From the NCBI RefSeq assembly GCF_000499845.2, contig NC_023755.2, positions 3,958,087 to 4,022,086 of the forward strand: a stretch of 64,000 nt of DNA. Reading direction: 5' to 3'. Origin of the DNA: Phaseolus vulgaris (Eukaryota > Streptophyta > Magnoliopsida > Fabales > Fabaceae). The translations under genes and the position numbers were made by a program. Below, piece after piece: positions 35,942 to 48,600 of the stretch. The notes beneath the pieces were generated by a model. That model was not told the DNA's origin, did not search any database, and worked only from the letters and a program-made list of their open reading frames with translations. Within the stretch, counting starts at the first letter, position 1; each line of letters opens with the position of its first letter.

Positions 35942-35947
35942 CACGTG
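35942..35947. promoter_or_regulatory. G-box (CACGTG) upstream of HAT14
   Basis: A palindromic CACGTG lies about 120 bp upstream of the putative TATA box. In Arabidopsis, PIF-type bHLH factors activate class II HD-Zip genes through G-boxes in shade. The site is seen directly; the regulation is inferred. Confidence 0.4.
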
Positions 35948-37907
35948 AAACCCTATTTTGAAGATATAGATAGTCCTAGGAGGTAGATAGATAGCATTAG
36001 ACGATGCATGATGAGTGGTGTGAGTGAGGAGATTTTGATGGTCTGAAACGACAACATTATTCCTGGAAAGAATGATGCTTGGCGCGTGAGGATGATGTAG
36101 GTTAGGGGTGAGGGGTGAGCATGGGTATTGGCATTGATTCAGAGGGTTGGGATTTGGGAGTGGTTGGATTGTGTTTTTGTCTGAAAAGTAGTGTGGTGTT
36201 GTGTTGTGTCATGTGTGTGGGTACATATGAGTGTGCATCAATAATAATATTGACTCATCAATCATCATCATCATGCATTTGCAATGACTTTAGAGGGATT
36301 CTGGTCATTAAGGCTAGGCTACCCACCACCCACCTGCTCCCACACCCAAGAGTGAAGTGAAGTGAACAGCATAACGATATGCTCGGAAACGGATCCACCC
36401 ATGTGGGTCTTGGAGCAAAACAATTTCCCCGCAAAAATGAGAGAGAAAACGACATTATAACCATCCTTCTTCTTTCTTCTTTCATCTTTCATGGGGACAT
36501 CATTACCATTTCATACACCTCTTCCTAACAATCACCATGGGAATTACACCACTCTTCCACACACACACTGCAAATTAGGGCTGCTACTAAAATACTACTG
36601 TTTTTTTTTCCGGATCTAATCACTCTCTTTTGGTTAAAATAGGATAAAAAAAAAGTGGATTTTATTATAATTTGGTAAAAAATTTACTTCCTAATCACTA
36701 AAATGGATAAAATTTGAAAAATTATCGAGTTTATAAGTCATGTTATCGTGAAAAGATTGTGTCAGGTGGAACGATTTCTTTATATACAAAAAAAAATACA
36801 CACAAGACTCGACAAAGATCTTAGAACAATCTGTTTAGTGAAGAATTTTGCTAATGAAATCGTTTTAAAATAATTTTGGTATGTAATCAAATTTTAACTA
36901 AGATTATTGTGACACAACTTACCTATTTTGATTTTTTAAAGATTTTATCTATTTTAATAATTAATGGATAAAATTATACTAAATTAATAAAATTTTAAGA
37001 AAAATAACAATATAAATATAGAGTAATGATATATTGATAACCCATATTGTTTATACAACCACATTACAACTCCCAATACTATTATTTTAATATTTTTTCA
37101 TATCATTTAATTCTAAATTTATCTTTTACTATATATATTTATTTATAAATCTATCATATCAAAATTATCATTTTTTTAAATATATACGGCCTCACTCATT
37201 TATATTATTTGTATTTTTTTAAATTTCAATTAATGCTAGAGAGATATGTTAAGAAAGTATGTTCTTAACATTTCTCCTGTGAATCTGGATTATTCTTGTA
37301 TGTTAAATAACTTATAGTTGTGGTCTTTTTTCCAGACATAATTATATAAAATAGTTTTAATCTACCATCACATTATTAATATGAGATACGAGAGATTGTT
37401 TTATTAAATTATGTAATTTTAATATTAAGTGTAGTATTTTTTATTTTGATTTTATTAAATATACTTATTTAGTAATATTTACATTTAATTAATATTGATA
37501 AAAATAAAGAATATATTTTATATCCGTTAACTTTTTTTTTTGGTTTATTATCAGATAATAAAATGCAATTTCACTGGGTTTAACGATGAACATATTTTTT
37601 TACGATATTTTCATTTAAAGTAGAATAAATTTATTGTAATACTTTTTCACTTCTAAGTATCTAGATAACACAAACTCAAAAATTGGATCTCATATTATTA
37701 ATTAAAGAAAAGTTAAATGGAAAAGAAGAAAACTAAAAAAAGTATCCCTATTTTTTGGCACTCCAGTATTCATGTTCATCTTTCTTAATGATTTTATCTT
37801 AAAATAACATAACATTAAAGCCATTGATGATTATGACTGTCGTTTCACACTCTTCTGAGATTTTCAGTCACCATAACTTTCTTTGCACCATCTTAGATCT
37901 TTAATCT
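35948..37907. other. Distal 5' region of HAT14 and AT-rich intergenic DNA
   Basis: 36000-36600 is moderately complex (GGATCCACCCATGTGGG, ATCATCATCATGCATTTGC) and may contain distal regulatory sequence; no coding frame was recognised. 36600-37900 is AT-rich with no visible features. Confidence 0.35.

Positions 37908-37966
<59 letters not shown>
37908..37966. repeat. Compound (CA)n(TA)n microsatellite
   Basis: About nine CA units (37908-37925) run directly into about twenty TA units (to 37966). It is a candidate polymorphic marker. Confidence 0.95.
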
Positions 37967-37969
<3 letters not shown>

Positions 37970-40900
37970 GTGAAAATAATTTTTAATATAAATTGTGATT
38001 GAACGTGATAAAAGATAATTAACAGAAGAAAATGAGAGTGAAAGTTCCTTGACGTTCTAAAGGCACGCACGCAATGAATTGTGGGAACATTTGTAACGTC
38101 ATAAGTTAGAGGTGGGCACTAAAACCCCACCCATATTAGGGCTTAAATTATATACTTTCTGTTAATAAATAAAATTTAACTTTATTTATTTTAATAAATT
38201 ATATCAAAATTCAGGATTAAATTAGTTTTTACTTTTAGTAAAAGGAACCATTTTGGTATTTGTTTCTTTAATACAATTTCCTTTTAGTTTTTCATTCTCC
38301 TAAAGCTTTAATATTTCACTGCTGTTTATCCTTATAAAATTAGTTTTTATAAAATGTTTTTCTTTTAGTTTTCATTCCATAGTTGAATAACATTTATTGT
38401 TTCTAATTCTTGTTTTAAAATAGATAAAACTATATTTAAGAATTTCAAAAAGATAGTGTAGTGACATGTGTAAATTATATATCACACACATAAACACATA
38501 TTAGGATGGATATTGTGTGTTAAACATATAATTTGTTAACTACTATTCGGTGGGGGTAAAAAGTTAATATTAACTTTTAAAGAATGGAAAAATAAAGATT
38601 TTTCTATATAAATAAAACTCAAAACTCATTAATTTTATAAAAGTTTGTCTATAGTGAAAAGGGTATGCCTTTAAAAAAATTGTAGTGTTTTTTTATACTT
38701 AATACTCTATAAATATGTTAATTTTGTCATAACTACTTTGTTATTGTGAAGTTAAATATGTTCACATACTAATTTTGATAATATTACATTTTAACATATT
38801 AGGGTGATAGCACATGTTAATACTCAAAATTTAAGAGTAATAAAGTTATACCATGAATCGAAATTAGTATATTTATTAAATGTTGGAGGGATGAATGTTG
38901 AAGTTAGTAAAAGTTATTTAAAAGTGAATAAAAATAGCAGTAAGATTTATTTTATGTTGAAGTGAAGGGGGGACAAAGTGTGTTGATGAGTGTCGGAGAG
39001 AATATTAGGGAAATGGTATTATTGATATCTGATTCTGAAATGCATTATTATGAGAAAGGAGTGAGTGAATGTCTATTCTTTCAATGAGAGGAGGGGTAAT
39101 TGGCCCTTTGACAGTGAGACTACTGACCCCTGAACCCAATCTTCACCACCACTCCTAAACAATAATGCAAACTATCAGTGCCATATGCCATGTTTTATGC
39201 TCAAGAAAAAGAAAAAAAACAACCTTGTCACTTGTTTTTCAAAGAGTCTTTATGTAGTTTCTTTAGACTTATTTCTTCCCTATAAACCTAATTTCACTTT
39301 ACTCTCATACCATATCAAGAAGATGACTTTAAGTCTAACTCAACCCGAAAAAACCAATTCATGAGATTGAGGTTTACACCCATTTATATACAATGAATTG
39401 TCCCCATCTCTAGTCGATGTGAGATATCCAAAACCACGTATCAAAGTATAAAAAAATGAAAAGCTTTATCTGGGACTCATATATAGAAGATGCGTATGTT
39501 TTGTCATGCTTGGAGTGAGAATTTTCCTTCAATAGTTGCAGATATTCTGGAGAAATTTTCTTATCGTTATCTTCAGACATTTCACTTTATGGAGTGACCT
39601 TCTATTAATTGGACACCAATAAATCTTCTTGAAAGACATTTTTCGTTTTATTTATTTCCCATTTTTTTTTATGAAGGGAGAATTTCCCAGTTTGTTACCA
39701 ATTATAGTCACCACAGTATCAGAAATCAGAATAAAGTTTATTGTTGGTAGAATATGGAAAAAGAAAAAGAAAGAATTGGAAAAAAAATGTTTAAAATGAA
39801 ATGAGTATTGATTGATGAAGCATATATTTTGGATGTGGAACAATATCCAAAAAAATTATTCTGAGCATGCGCTGAAATCCACTATTGATTGGAATAATTG
39901 CAAAAATTGAAATGATGGTACGTTTTTCTTTTGATGTAATAGTATTTATTGGTCACTTTGATGTTGCCATATTTAAAATGGAAACATGATGAGTTGCGTC
40001 TAAAACTGCCTACCAACTACCAAATGCAAGAAAAATAATATTACAAATGAATATATTCTTAGGCTTCAATGTCAAGTGCCCCACATTTCAATTCTTTGCA
40101 CAAACAACTTCATCATATTGAATTATTTATACTACATTTGGTTCCTCCGACACATATCATGCTCATGTCTTCAATCAATATTGACCAAAAAGACATTTAT
40201 GGAAGATAATAAGTAGTTCAGTGATCATGAATCATCATCATAACATCATGTATTCATACCCCACCAAACATAGCTCTGTTAATAATCACTACTTGTTAAA
40301 AAAAAAAAAAAAATAACCCTTTAATTCATCTAGCTTAACACACTCTTGTAGCAATGTTTTAGAACCTTATTTGTGTAAAATGTTTTTTTTTTTCGGTTTT
40401 AACAATGTTACAATGAGGTAAAAGCATCTAGTGTTACCTTAAAAAAGAGAATAAAAGCATCTGATAAAAAGAAATGTGCCAAGACTTTTTTTGGGGGACA
40501 AAGATAAAATCTTATTCTTTTCGAATGGATTACTTATTTTTCGGTTAAAACATATGCAATTTTCATAAGCGAGAATTGTTATCAACCATAAAATTCTCAA
40601 AAGGAGTATTTTACACATTTATTTGATCAAGATATATATATAACATAGTTATCTTTAAGAAACAATATTAAGGTAAGAAAAATGTATGGTGTGGAAAAGG
40701 AATTAGGGTGGGATTTAAAGGAGTAAAGGAGAGGATATTAAAAAAAATAGACATAGAACAATGAGAGCATAAACAAAGAGTGATGTCATAAGTTATAAAG
40801 AGAAGGAGAAAGAGATATAAGAGTGTCACATGAGAATTCTAAGTTACAATAGAAAGAGTGAAGAAGAAAAGTGATCTAAATATTTTTTATGCTGTTTTCT

Positions 40901-41039
40901 TACCATAAATAAAATTAAAGGTGGTAAAATGAGAAATGTGTTATAAATTAGGAGGTGGCAAAGAAGTAGGGTAGGTTTTCTCTCTACCAATAAATATAAA
41001 GTAGGGGTATTTTATCATTATGGATATAAGGCATATTCA
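37967..41039. other. Intergenic DNA with one dispersed repeat fragment
   Basis: No gene is supported. At 39320-39450 the phrases TAAGTCTAACTCAACCCG, CATGAGATTGAGGTTTACACC and CTCTAGTCGATGTGAGAT match a short dispersed repeat that I associate with many legume loci. The stretch 38960-39200 (around GGGGTAATTGGCCCTTTGAC) is more complex than its surroundings and unassigned. The rest is AT-rich. Confidence 0.4.
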
Positions 41040-42640
41040 CATATAGATCATTATTAATGGGGGATGGATATTTAGAGGCAATGAGTGTATGAAAGAGTTG
41101 TGGTATGTTGTTGATAATTATAAATGTTTATTCACAGTGTGACATAAGAAAAAAGAGATTCAAAGAAATTGATACAACTGAGAATAGGAGGCACATATTC
41201 TACAAATAGTATATGCTGTCTAGTAGGAGATTTTAATGCACTAATAAGAAAAGAGGAAAAAAAAAGGTGGGAACAATGTTGGAAGAGACAAATAAACATA
41301 AGAGTTTAATAAATTTATAAAAGAAATACTACTCATAGATATATACCTTTGATTGGCAAAATTTATTTTATATATAATCAAGGGATGACCAAGAGTTTGA
41401 TTCACCTATTCCTAATATCATACGAATGAGTAAATATGTGGTAGGAAAATGCATATTATGTTGGGAATAGGTGTGTGTTGGGTCATTTTCCACTAGTGCT
41501 AAATGTTTCTAATTAGGACTAGGAACCTCTACCTTTCAAAAGCTTAAAATGTTGGTTTATAGATCCTAATTTCAAGAACTTTATGAACACTATTAGTTGG
41601 GAGAAATAGGAAATACAAGGATGGGAGATTTTATTTTGAAGGAAGAACTAAAGAGGATGAAATGTAGCCTAGGAACAAATAATAGTTCGATAATAAACAA
41701 AGTGACATCCAAAAAACTAGTGGAGAAAATGAATGCATTAGACGTTAAAGATGAGAATGGAGGAAGATGAAAATGAATATGGGAAGCTAGCAAAGAGGAA
41801 TGAACCCCTTCTCTATCAAAAATGGAAAAGCAAATAAAATAAAGGTAGGAGATACCAATATGAGCTACTAACAAAAATAATGAGGAGGATTATCGAAAGT
41901 TCACAATCATTTGAGGAGGAAGAGATAGTATGTGGTGTGGGAATGTGAAATAAAAGTTGGTTTCAAATTCTTTTTCATCAAATGTTTTTGGAAACTATCA
42001 AAATATTTTTTTTAATATGTTGCTTGGTTTCCACAAATATAACACTAATAAAAGGAGGAAATGCTTCATTCATTTCTCTCATTCCAAACTAAATGACTCA
42101 TAAACTTGGGAGAATATATACCAATATTCCTATACACAATCTTTGCAAACCTCCTAGCAAAAGATTGAAAGAGGTAATGAATAAAATTATTGAAGAAAGG
42201 AAATCCACATTTGTGAGAGTAAGGAACATGTTGAATGGAGTCATAATTGTGAATGATGTAGTGGAAGAGGAAAGATCTATGAACAAATATTGTTTGATCC
42301 TAAAGGTAGACTTTGAATGACATATGACTCAATATGTTCGTAGTTTTTATATTATATGATGAGAAAAATGAGGTTTAGGGATGTGTTGATAAAGTAGATT
42401 AGGAGTTGTGTTAATTCGAAAGTGGTGTAGTCTTAATGAATGATAACCCTACAAAGGGGTCCCCAATCATAAAAGACCTTAGATTGGGAGATTCATTAGC
42501 TCCCTTCCTTTTCTTAATTATGGGGAAAATGTTAAATTATGAGGTAGGTTGTATGTAGTAATATGTTTGCTTATTTCAAAATAAGAAATGAAAAGATTGA
42601 TATATTTGTACTACAATTTGCAAATATACACTTTTTATTA
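41040..42640 (+). mobile_element. LINE, 5' part: endonuclease and start of reverse transcriptase
   Basis: With many stops the + strand gives CLVGDFNALIRKEE (endonuclease GDFN box, about 41218-41258). Then at about 42139-42310 comes KRLKEVMNKIIEERKSTFVR followed by VRNMLNGVIIVNDVVEEERS and KYCLILKVDFE, the start of the LINE reverse transcriptase. The [13 protein letters not shown] and LQFAD-like parts follow in broken form (about 42480-42630). At about 42640 the LINE is interrupted by a dispersed repeat; it resumes near 44560. Confidence 0.8.
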
Positions 42641-44360
42641 GATGATTCCATTGAGAAAATTAGAATTGAGATTAATCATTCTCAATCGTTTGTATTTTCA
42701 ATGAATAAAAATATATAACATTCCATCTTGATTAATATTGATGCACATATAAAAATCATTCATGATTCTCCGCATACAAAATTATTAAGATTGTCTCTTA
42801 AATATCGATTCCTCGCATATTTATAAAAAGTTTCTTATCATTATGAACAAATGTTATAAAGCAATTAACATTTCAAATATATTCCTAGCATTCACATATG
42901 TTAAGCATTATCATTTAGGTCAGATGCATTGAAGTACTTTCCAGTCAAATCTAAGGATCAAAATTATGAATAAATATTCAAACTTTAAGAATAAAATGAT
43001 AATACCAATCTCAATTAAGAACAAAATATTAAATAAATATCACCTCAATACATGAGAGTCTGAACATATCACTCACAATCCCTAAGGGAAGACTTAGTGA
43101 TATAAGTTGATTTTAGGATTGCACATTTTATGGGTTACTCTTTTGTTTATGAGTTTTTGAGATTAGCAATTAGAAGATTCCCACTGGACACAAACTTAAC
43201 CAAGTGGTTAAGTAAGTGTGAAGGTGCACTTCTAGAGGGTAAAGAGAAAACACAAATAAGGTGATTATGATGATTAAGGTGTGGAAATAAAAGACATGAA
43301 AAGAAGCATATGATGATGAAGAAAATCAAACATAAATGAATAAAAATATGGAAGAATGGTGTAATTAAAAGGAAAGAAAAACACAAAGGTGAAGAGGTTA
43401 AGAGATGCTTATGGAATAAGAAATTACGCCACTTGGAAGGGGAGGAGGCTCCAAGATAAGTGGTGAAGAGTTGTCACTTGAAGTGTGCAAACACCAAAGA
43501 TAAGACCCAATTTCTAGGAGACAAAGTTCACTAAACACTCCTGCAGAGTTTCCTTTCTATTTCAAATTCAAGTGTGAAATACATGAGGCAAGACACTCTA
43601 TTTATACAAGATAGAGGGGTAGGGGTGTCATTTGTGAGAAACCTTCTAGAAGGTAGGTCAAAGAAACCCTAAACCTAGATGCACTTGTCATGAAAGGTGG
43701 GCTTGACACAAGCCCAATTTATGCTAAGTACACTCCAATTTATGCTAAGTGAACCCTACTCTAGCTTATTCTTCTATTTGGACCCCCAAAGTGAGCCCAA
43801 TTTATTTATATAATTTTTTCTTTTAAAAAGACTAGAAGAAAGAACATTTGATGCTCTGGCCTATGTCCAGTTCTTCTTCTATTGAGGTCCTTCTGATGTT
43901 TGGTGGGACCTTGTCTTGGATGTTGAGATGACTGACCTAATTGTGAAGTGTTTGTGATGTCCTTAGTCATCTGCTTGTCGATTTGAGTTGTATCAAGTAG
44001 TCAAGTTCAGAATCCAGTTTGTAACAAGTTGACCTCCCCATCTAACCTCCACCGCGTTTTTCCCCTACGCCTTCTATTTAACCTAATTTGATGTAGGTTA
44101 AGTGACATCTTGCTCAAGAGATATATTGCTTGCTTAAGCGAGCTTCACGAGAAAATCCCAAGTTCACTGGAGTGAACTCACTTAAGCGAGCCTTGGGCGA
44201 GTTCCTCTGGAGTGATCTTGCTTGGGCGAGTTTGGGCGAATTTTCAATGCTTCAACTTTGTCCTTTCATCTTTTCTTTAACTTGTTCATTCTCCTTTAGT
44301 TCTTTTATCTCCATCCCCCCCTAGGTTCCTGAAATTAGCACAAACTTGGGAATAAATCGT
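42640..44360 (+). repeat. Dispersed repeat (LTR-like) inserted in the + strand LINE
   Basis: It separates two parts of one LINE. Part of it (42640-43060) aligns with 55450-55870: AATTGAtATTGAtGCA, CTCACATA..AAATTATTAAGAT, CAAGTATTTCATTTA-like and ATATCACCTCAATACAT. Both copies end CCTGAAATTAGCACAAAnTTGGG (44331-44355 here). Between lie GCTTAAGCGAGC motifs (44130-44240) and AAGTAGTCAAGTTCAGAATC (43990-44020). No coding region is readable. It could be an LTR, a solo LTR or a Helitron-like element. Confidence 0.55.
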
Positions 44361-44559
44361 TCTTATTCATCTCATAATCAAAAAATATGTAAAAGGGTTT
44401 AGATTCCTAAATTAGAGGTTGAATTATAACTCTATTAACAATTAAAGTCCATAAGTACCTATCTTTTTGCATGAAATATTACTAAATTATGAGACTTATC
44501 ACTATCTTTTGGAGGTTGAGTATGTCTAATAAGGTTTTTTTTATTAATCTATACCCTTA

Positions 44560-45220
44560 TTCTATTTATTTTTCTTTAATTACCTAGAGGTTTGACACAT
44601 AAACTAAAAGGGATACAAGGAAAAGGAAGGGGGGAAATTGCATGGGTAAACTGGGATAGTAGTAGTGAATCAAAGGAAAAGGAATAATTTGGTATTAAAA
44701 ATCTAGAACACTTTAACGAGGTTCTTTTAAGTAAATGGTGGTGGAGAATGTTGAGTGAGAGGTGTAGGATATTATGTAGAGTTCTTAAGGCTAAATATGA
44801 TTACCTGAGTTAGAGTAATACAAAGGATGTGTTTAGGAAAGGTTCCTTTTGGTGGAAATATATGAGCAAAACATGCATTGACATGGAAAAAAATGAGTGG
44901 GTCACTAAAAATTGAAAGAAAAGTTCAATAAAGTGTTTAACAACTCTGATGAAATAAAAAAACACCATTAAAGAGATGGGAAGGTGGACACAACATTGGG
45001 AGTGAAAACTTAGTTGGAGACGCAATTAGTTTGATTGGAAAGTTTAATAATTACAAGATTTCTTAAAAGTTATTTTAGAAGTGAAGATACATGAAGGAAT
45101 AAAATATATTTGGATGTGGAAAATGGTTATTTTCTCATTTACTCATGTATTATTTTTATTTTGGAAAATTCCAACACCCAAACTTTTGATTAAGTGTTAA
45201 AAACATCAAAACACATGGTC
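44560..45220 (+). mobile_element. LINE, 3' part (zinc-binding tail of the reverse transcriptase)
   Basis: The + strand gives KGGEIAWVNWDSSSESKEKG, then GIKNLEHFNEVLLSKWWWRM and GSFWWKYMSK. It ends with FWKIPTPKLL near 45180, the start of the usual WxxPxPPK zinc-binding region. This continues the LINE interrupted at about 42640. It is broken by stops and ends near 45220, where copia sequence on the other strand begins. Confidence 0.75.
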
Positions 45221-48200
45221 AATCTTTATCTGTAAAACAACCCTTTCTAAAACAACAAATCATGTAACATACACATGTTTTGTCTATCAAACAATATAAC
45301 ATTGTGAAAGATTCTCACAAGTATGTTGTTATTAACACCAAATGTGATGTCACCAACAAACATTTGAACAATAATATAATTAAAAGAGTAATATATGTGA
45401 AACAAAGTTGTATTTGTTTTTCCTCTTGAAAAATAATTTTCAAAAAGAAAAGAACTTAAATGCTCATACAAGCTTGAGGAGCCTACTTTACTCCATAAAG
45501 AACTTTGTTTAATTTTAAAACATGATTTGAAAAGCTAGTAGTCTCAAACCCATGGATTTTTTCTACACATGCTTTCTTTTTTATTAGACTATTGAGGAAT
45601 GTACTTTTTACATCCATCTGATAGAGTTTGTTTTTACTTAATGTGGGAAATGAAAGTAAAATGTGAATTAGCTCTAGTATAACAATTGGAGCATAAGTTT
45701 TAATGAAATATATTGATTCTTTTTGTGAGTATCTCATAGCTAATAACCTAGATTTGTTCCTCACAAGTTTACCTTTTTGTCAATCTTGTTTATGAACACC
45801 TATTTAGCTCTTATGATATACTTGTTTTCTGGTGGAGCAACAAACCCCCATGAATCATTTTTTTTTAAATTAGTCAAGCTTTTTCTTGTTAAATTTTACC
45901 TATCTTTCATCATTTAATGGTTCATTAGCATTTTTTTGGCTTAATATCTTATATCAAGGTGAATTAGTCTTTGTGAGAAAACCTTGTCCTTGTGTGTTTG
46001 CTTGTATTTCCTATGATGACATTTTTTTTGGATGGTCCTCCAGAATTTGTGAGTTATGCCTTAATTGGCTATTCTTCCTTACTTAAACCCTCTATCAAGT
46101 CTTCAGAAACGTCTATGCTTAGATATGAAAAAGAATCACCTAACTCTGTTAATTTCTTATTAGGCTTATGGTCATTAGATTTCACATGAATGACTTTTTT
46201 GAAAGTATACGTGCTAGAGTTTTAGACTCTATAGGCCTTAGATGTTTGATAATATCCAAGTAAGACCCCTTCATTGAGTTTGGAAAATCAAAGTTCCCAG
46301 ACTGTCATTGATGTTGTGAATGAATATTTAACTCCAACAAGATGAAAATAAGAAATGTTGTCTCTTTCCGCAATTCATAAGGAGTATTTTTAATCAAAGG
46401 TCTTATTAAATATATTTTTTATAAATAAAAGATGATATTAATTACTTCCACCCAAAACTCATATGAAATGAGTTTGCATGAAGTATCATTTGAGCCATTT
46501 CTTTTAAGGATTTATCTTTCCTCTCCACTACACCATTTTATCAAGGAGTTCTTCAAGTTGAAAATTATGGTTAATATGACTTTTTACAAAATGCTTGAAG
46601 GTTTTCATCTTTGAATTCACTATATGGTCACTTTCATAGAAACAATTGATAAACTCTTTTCATTTTGAACAATTTTACAAAATTTATGTAAGACTTTGGA
46701 ACTCTCATCCTTGTGGGTTAGGAATTTTATTCATGTCCACTTGGAATAGTTGTTTACTATGACTAGATCCTATTGTTTATCATTGATTGATTTATTTATG
46801 GTAGGACCAAATATGTCCAAGTTTTGTAAGTTAAAGACATTTATATGTAGAAATTTCATTAATAATTTTAAAAGATGTTTTCACTTGTTTTCCTTTTACA
46901 CATGCTTTACAAAGAAGATTGTCTTTAAATGACATTATTGGCAAACCTCTTACGAGGTAGTGTTTTTACAATTTTTAAAGTAATATCAAGCTCACATGAC
47001 CACACTTTCTATGTTAGACCCAATGATTTTACTTGATAGCCATAAGACATAAGACTTTTTGAGTTGACAACTAATTCATATTGATCTTGTGCATATTGCA
47101 TTGTCTATTTGAAGTATTAAACTGAGTGTCTTCGTAGTTTCTTACTACATATTGGTCTTTGTTGAAGACAACATCACAACAACTATCACACAATTGACTT
47201 ATGCTAAGTAGATTGTGTTTTCATGTTGTCTACTAAGAGAACATTTTCAATAAAGGTTTCATAACTACTCAACTATATCCAATTATTCTTCCTTGTTGGT
47301 CTCCCCAAATATGACTCTTTTTTCTCACTTGTCATGTGTCGTGAGCATCCATTGTCCAGGGTAACATGGATGTCTTATTACTATTAAGCACATCTCTAAG
47401 AGGAATTATTTTGGTTTCAGGTACCCATATGACATTAGATCCTTTAATGTTAGTATGTCTTAGTCATTCCTTCTTAGGAGTACCATTAGACAATGCAGTA
47501 TAAGATGATGCATACTTGAACTTATCATAAGATTTTTCTTTGTATTCGATTAGTTTTATGATCTGGCCTTTTTACTTTCTTATTAGGAGATCAATACATT
47601 TTTCCTATATGATGGTTTTGATAGTACTTTCCTTATTTTTTTTTTATTTCTCATTTTTACTTTTCCAGATCTCGAGCTCCTTAGTCATTGTTTTTAATTC
47701 ATTTTTAAGGGAGTTATAAGCTTGAGAAAGTATCAAAATATTAGAGATAACTTCATCATATGGTTGTGTATCAGAATGTATGTTAATAAAGTCTACATTA
47801 TCATAAATTCAACTTGAACTTTTTCTAGTTTTTCATATTCTGACTCATAAATCAAGGTCCTCCTATGTGGACATAAAAATTTTCCTTTTGAAGAACTTCT
47901 TCTTATCTTGCTTTTGACACTTTGACCTATAATATACAATCTTTTTGCTTACTTCTTTATATTCCTTTGGGCTAAACGTCTTTCCTTTTTTGAATCCTCC
48001 ACATTTTCTGAGCATTTTCTTGAACTTGTGCATCAGGAAGGAAAACTAACCCAAAGAACAAAGTTCACTAATAACAATTGGAAATTTGTGAAACATGGCT
48101 TGAAGTCATGAAAAATTTATATTTGTGAGTCAATAGATTGAGTTTATTTCTTTGCACTTACTTGGATCCTTGGTACATGACAACCTATATCTCCCAATCA

Positions 48201-48600
48201 TGTTTTACGCATTTGAAGGTGCGTAACATTGCATACTCATCTTCATATATATCACACATTGTGTGCTCTATCATTAATTTGATATAAGTGTTTTTATTCT
48301 TCGGTCCAATCACTCTTTAGTGTCATTTGATAGTTCTCAAGCAAAGGGATGTGGTTTCTATTTTTCATCATGTCTAACATGTCCATATGACATCACTTAA
48401 AGAAATCAAGTACCTTGTTCTTTAAATACATACATCATGCCTTTTGAACATTGGTGGATAGTTGATTTGTGTCCTTTGAACTCCATAAGTCTTGTTTTAG
48501 TATCGTGCCTTTTGTTATGTCAAGAATTAACTTCGAGAGGTAATCTTTAGTACTAAATGAAGTAGCAGACAAATCTTTTTCTTGCAAACTAGTATATTTT
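45220..48600 (-). mobile_element. Ty1/copia retrotransposon remnant, gag to reverse transcriptase
   Basis: Reading the - strand leftwards: a gag-like region (about 48550-47900), then the gag-pre-integrase end with KACVKGKQVKTSFK and INEIST (about 46920-46840), and a heavily mutated integrase. Then comes reverse transcriptase: NKSRLLAMRYSQKESI and YQMDVKSTFLNSLIKKKACV (45764-45483), then LYEHLSSFLFENYFSRGKTN with VQMFVGDITFG in place of the VYVDDIIFG box (45471-45247). The catalytic YVDD box is altered to FVGD, so it cannot be active. RNase H and both LTRs were not found. Confidence 0.8.
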
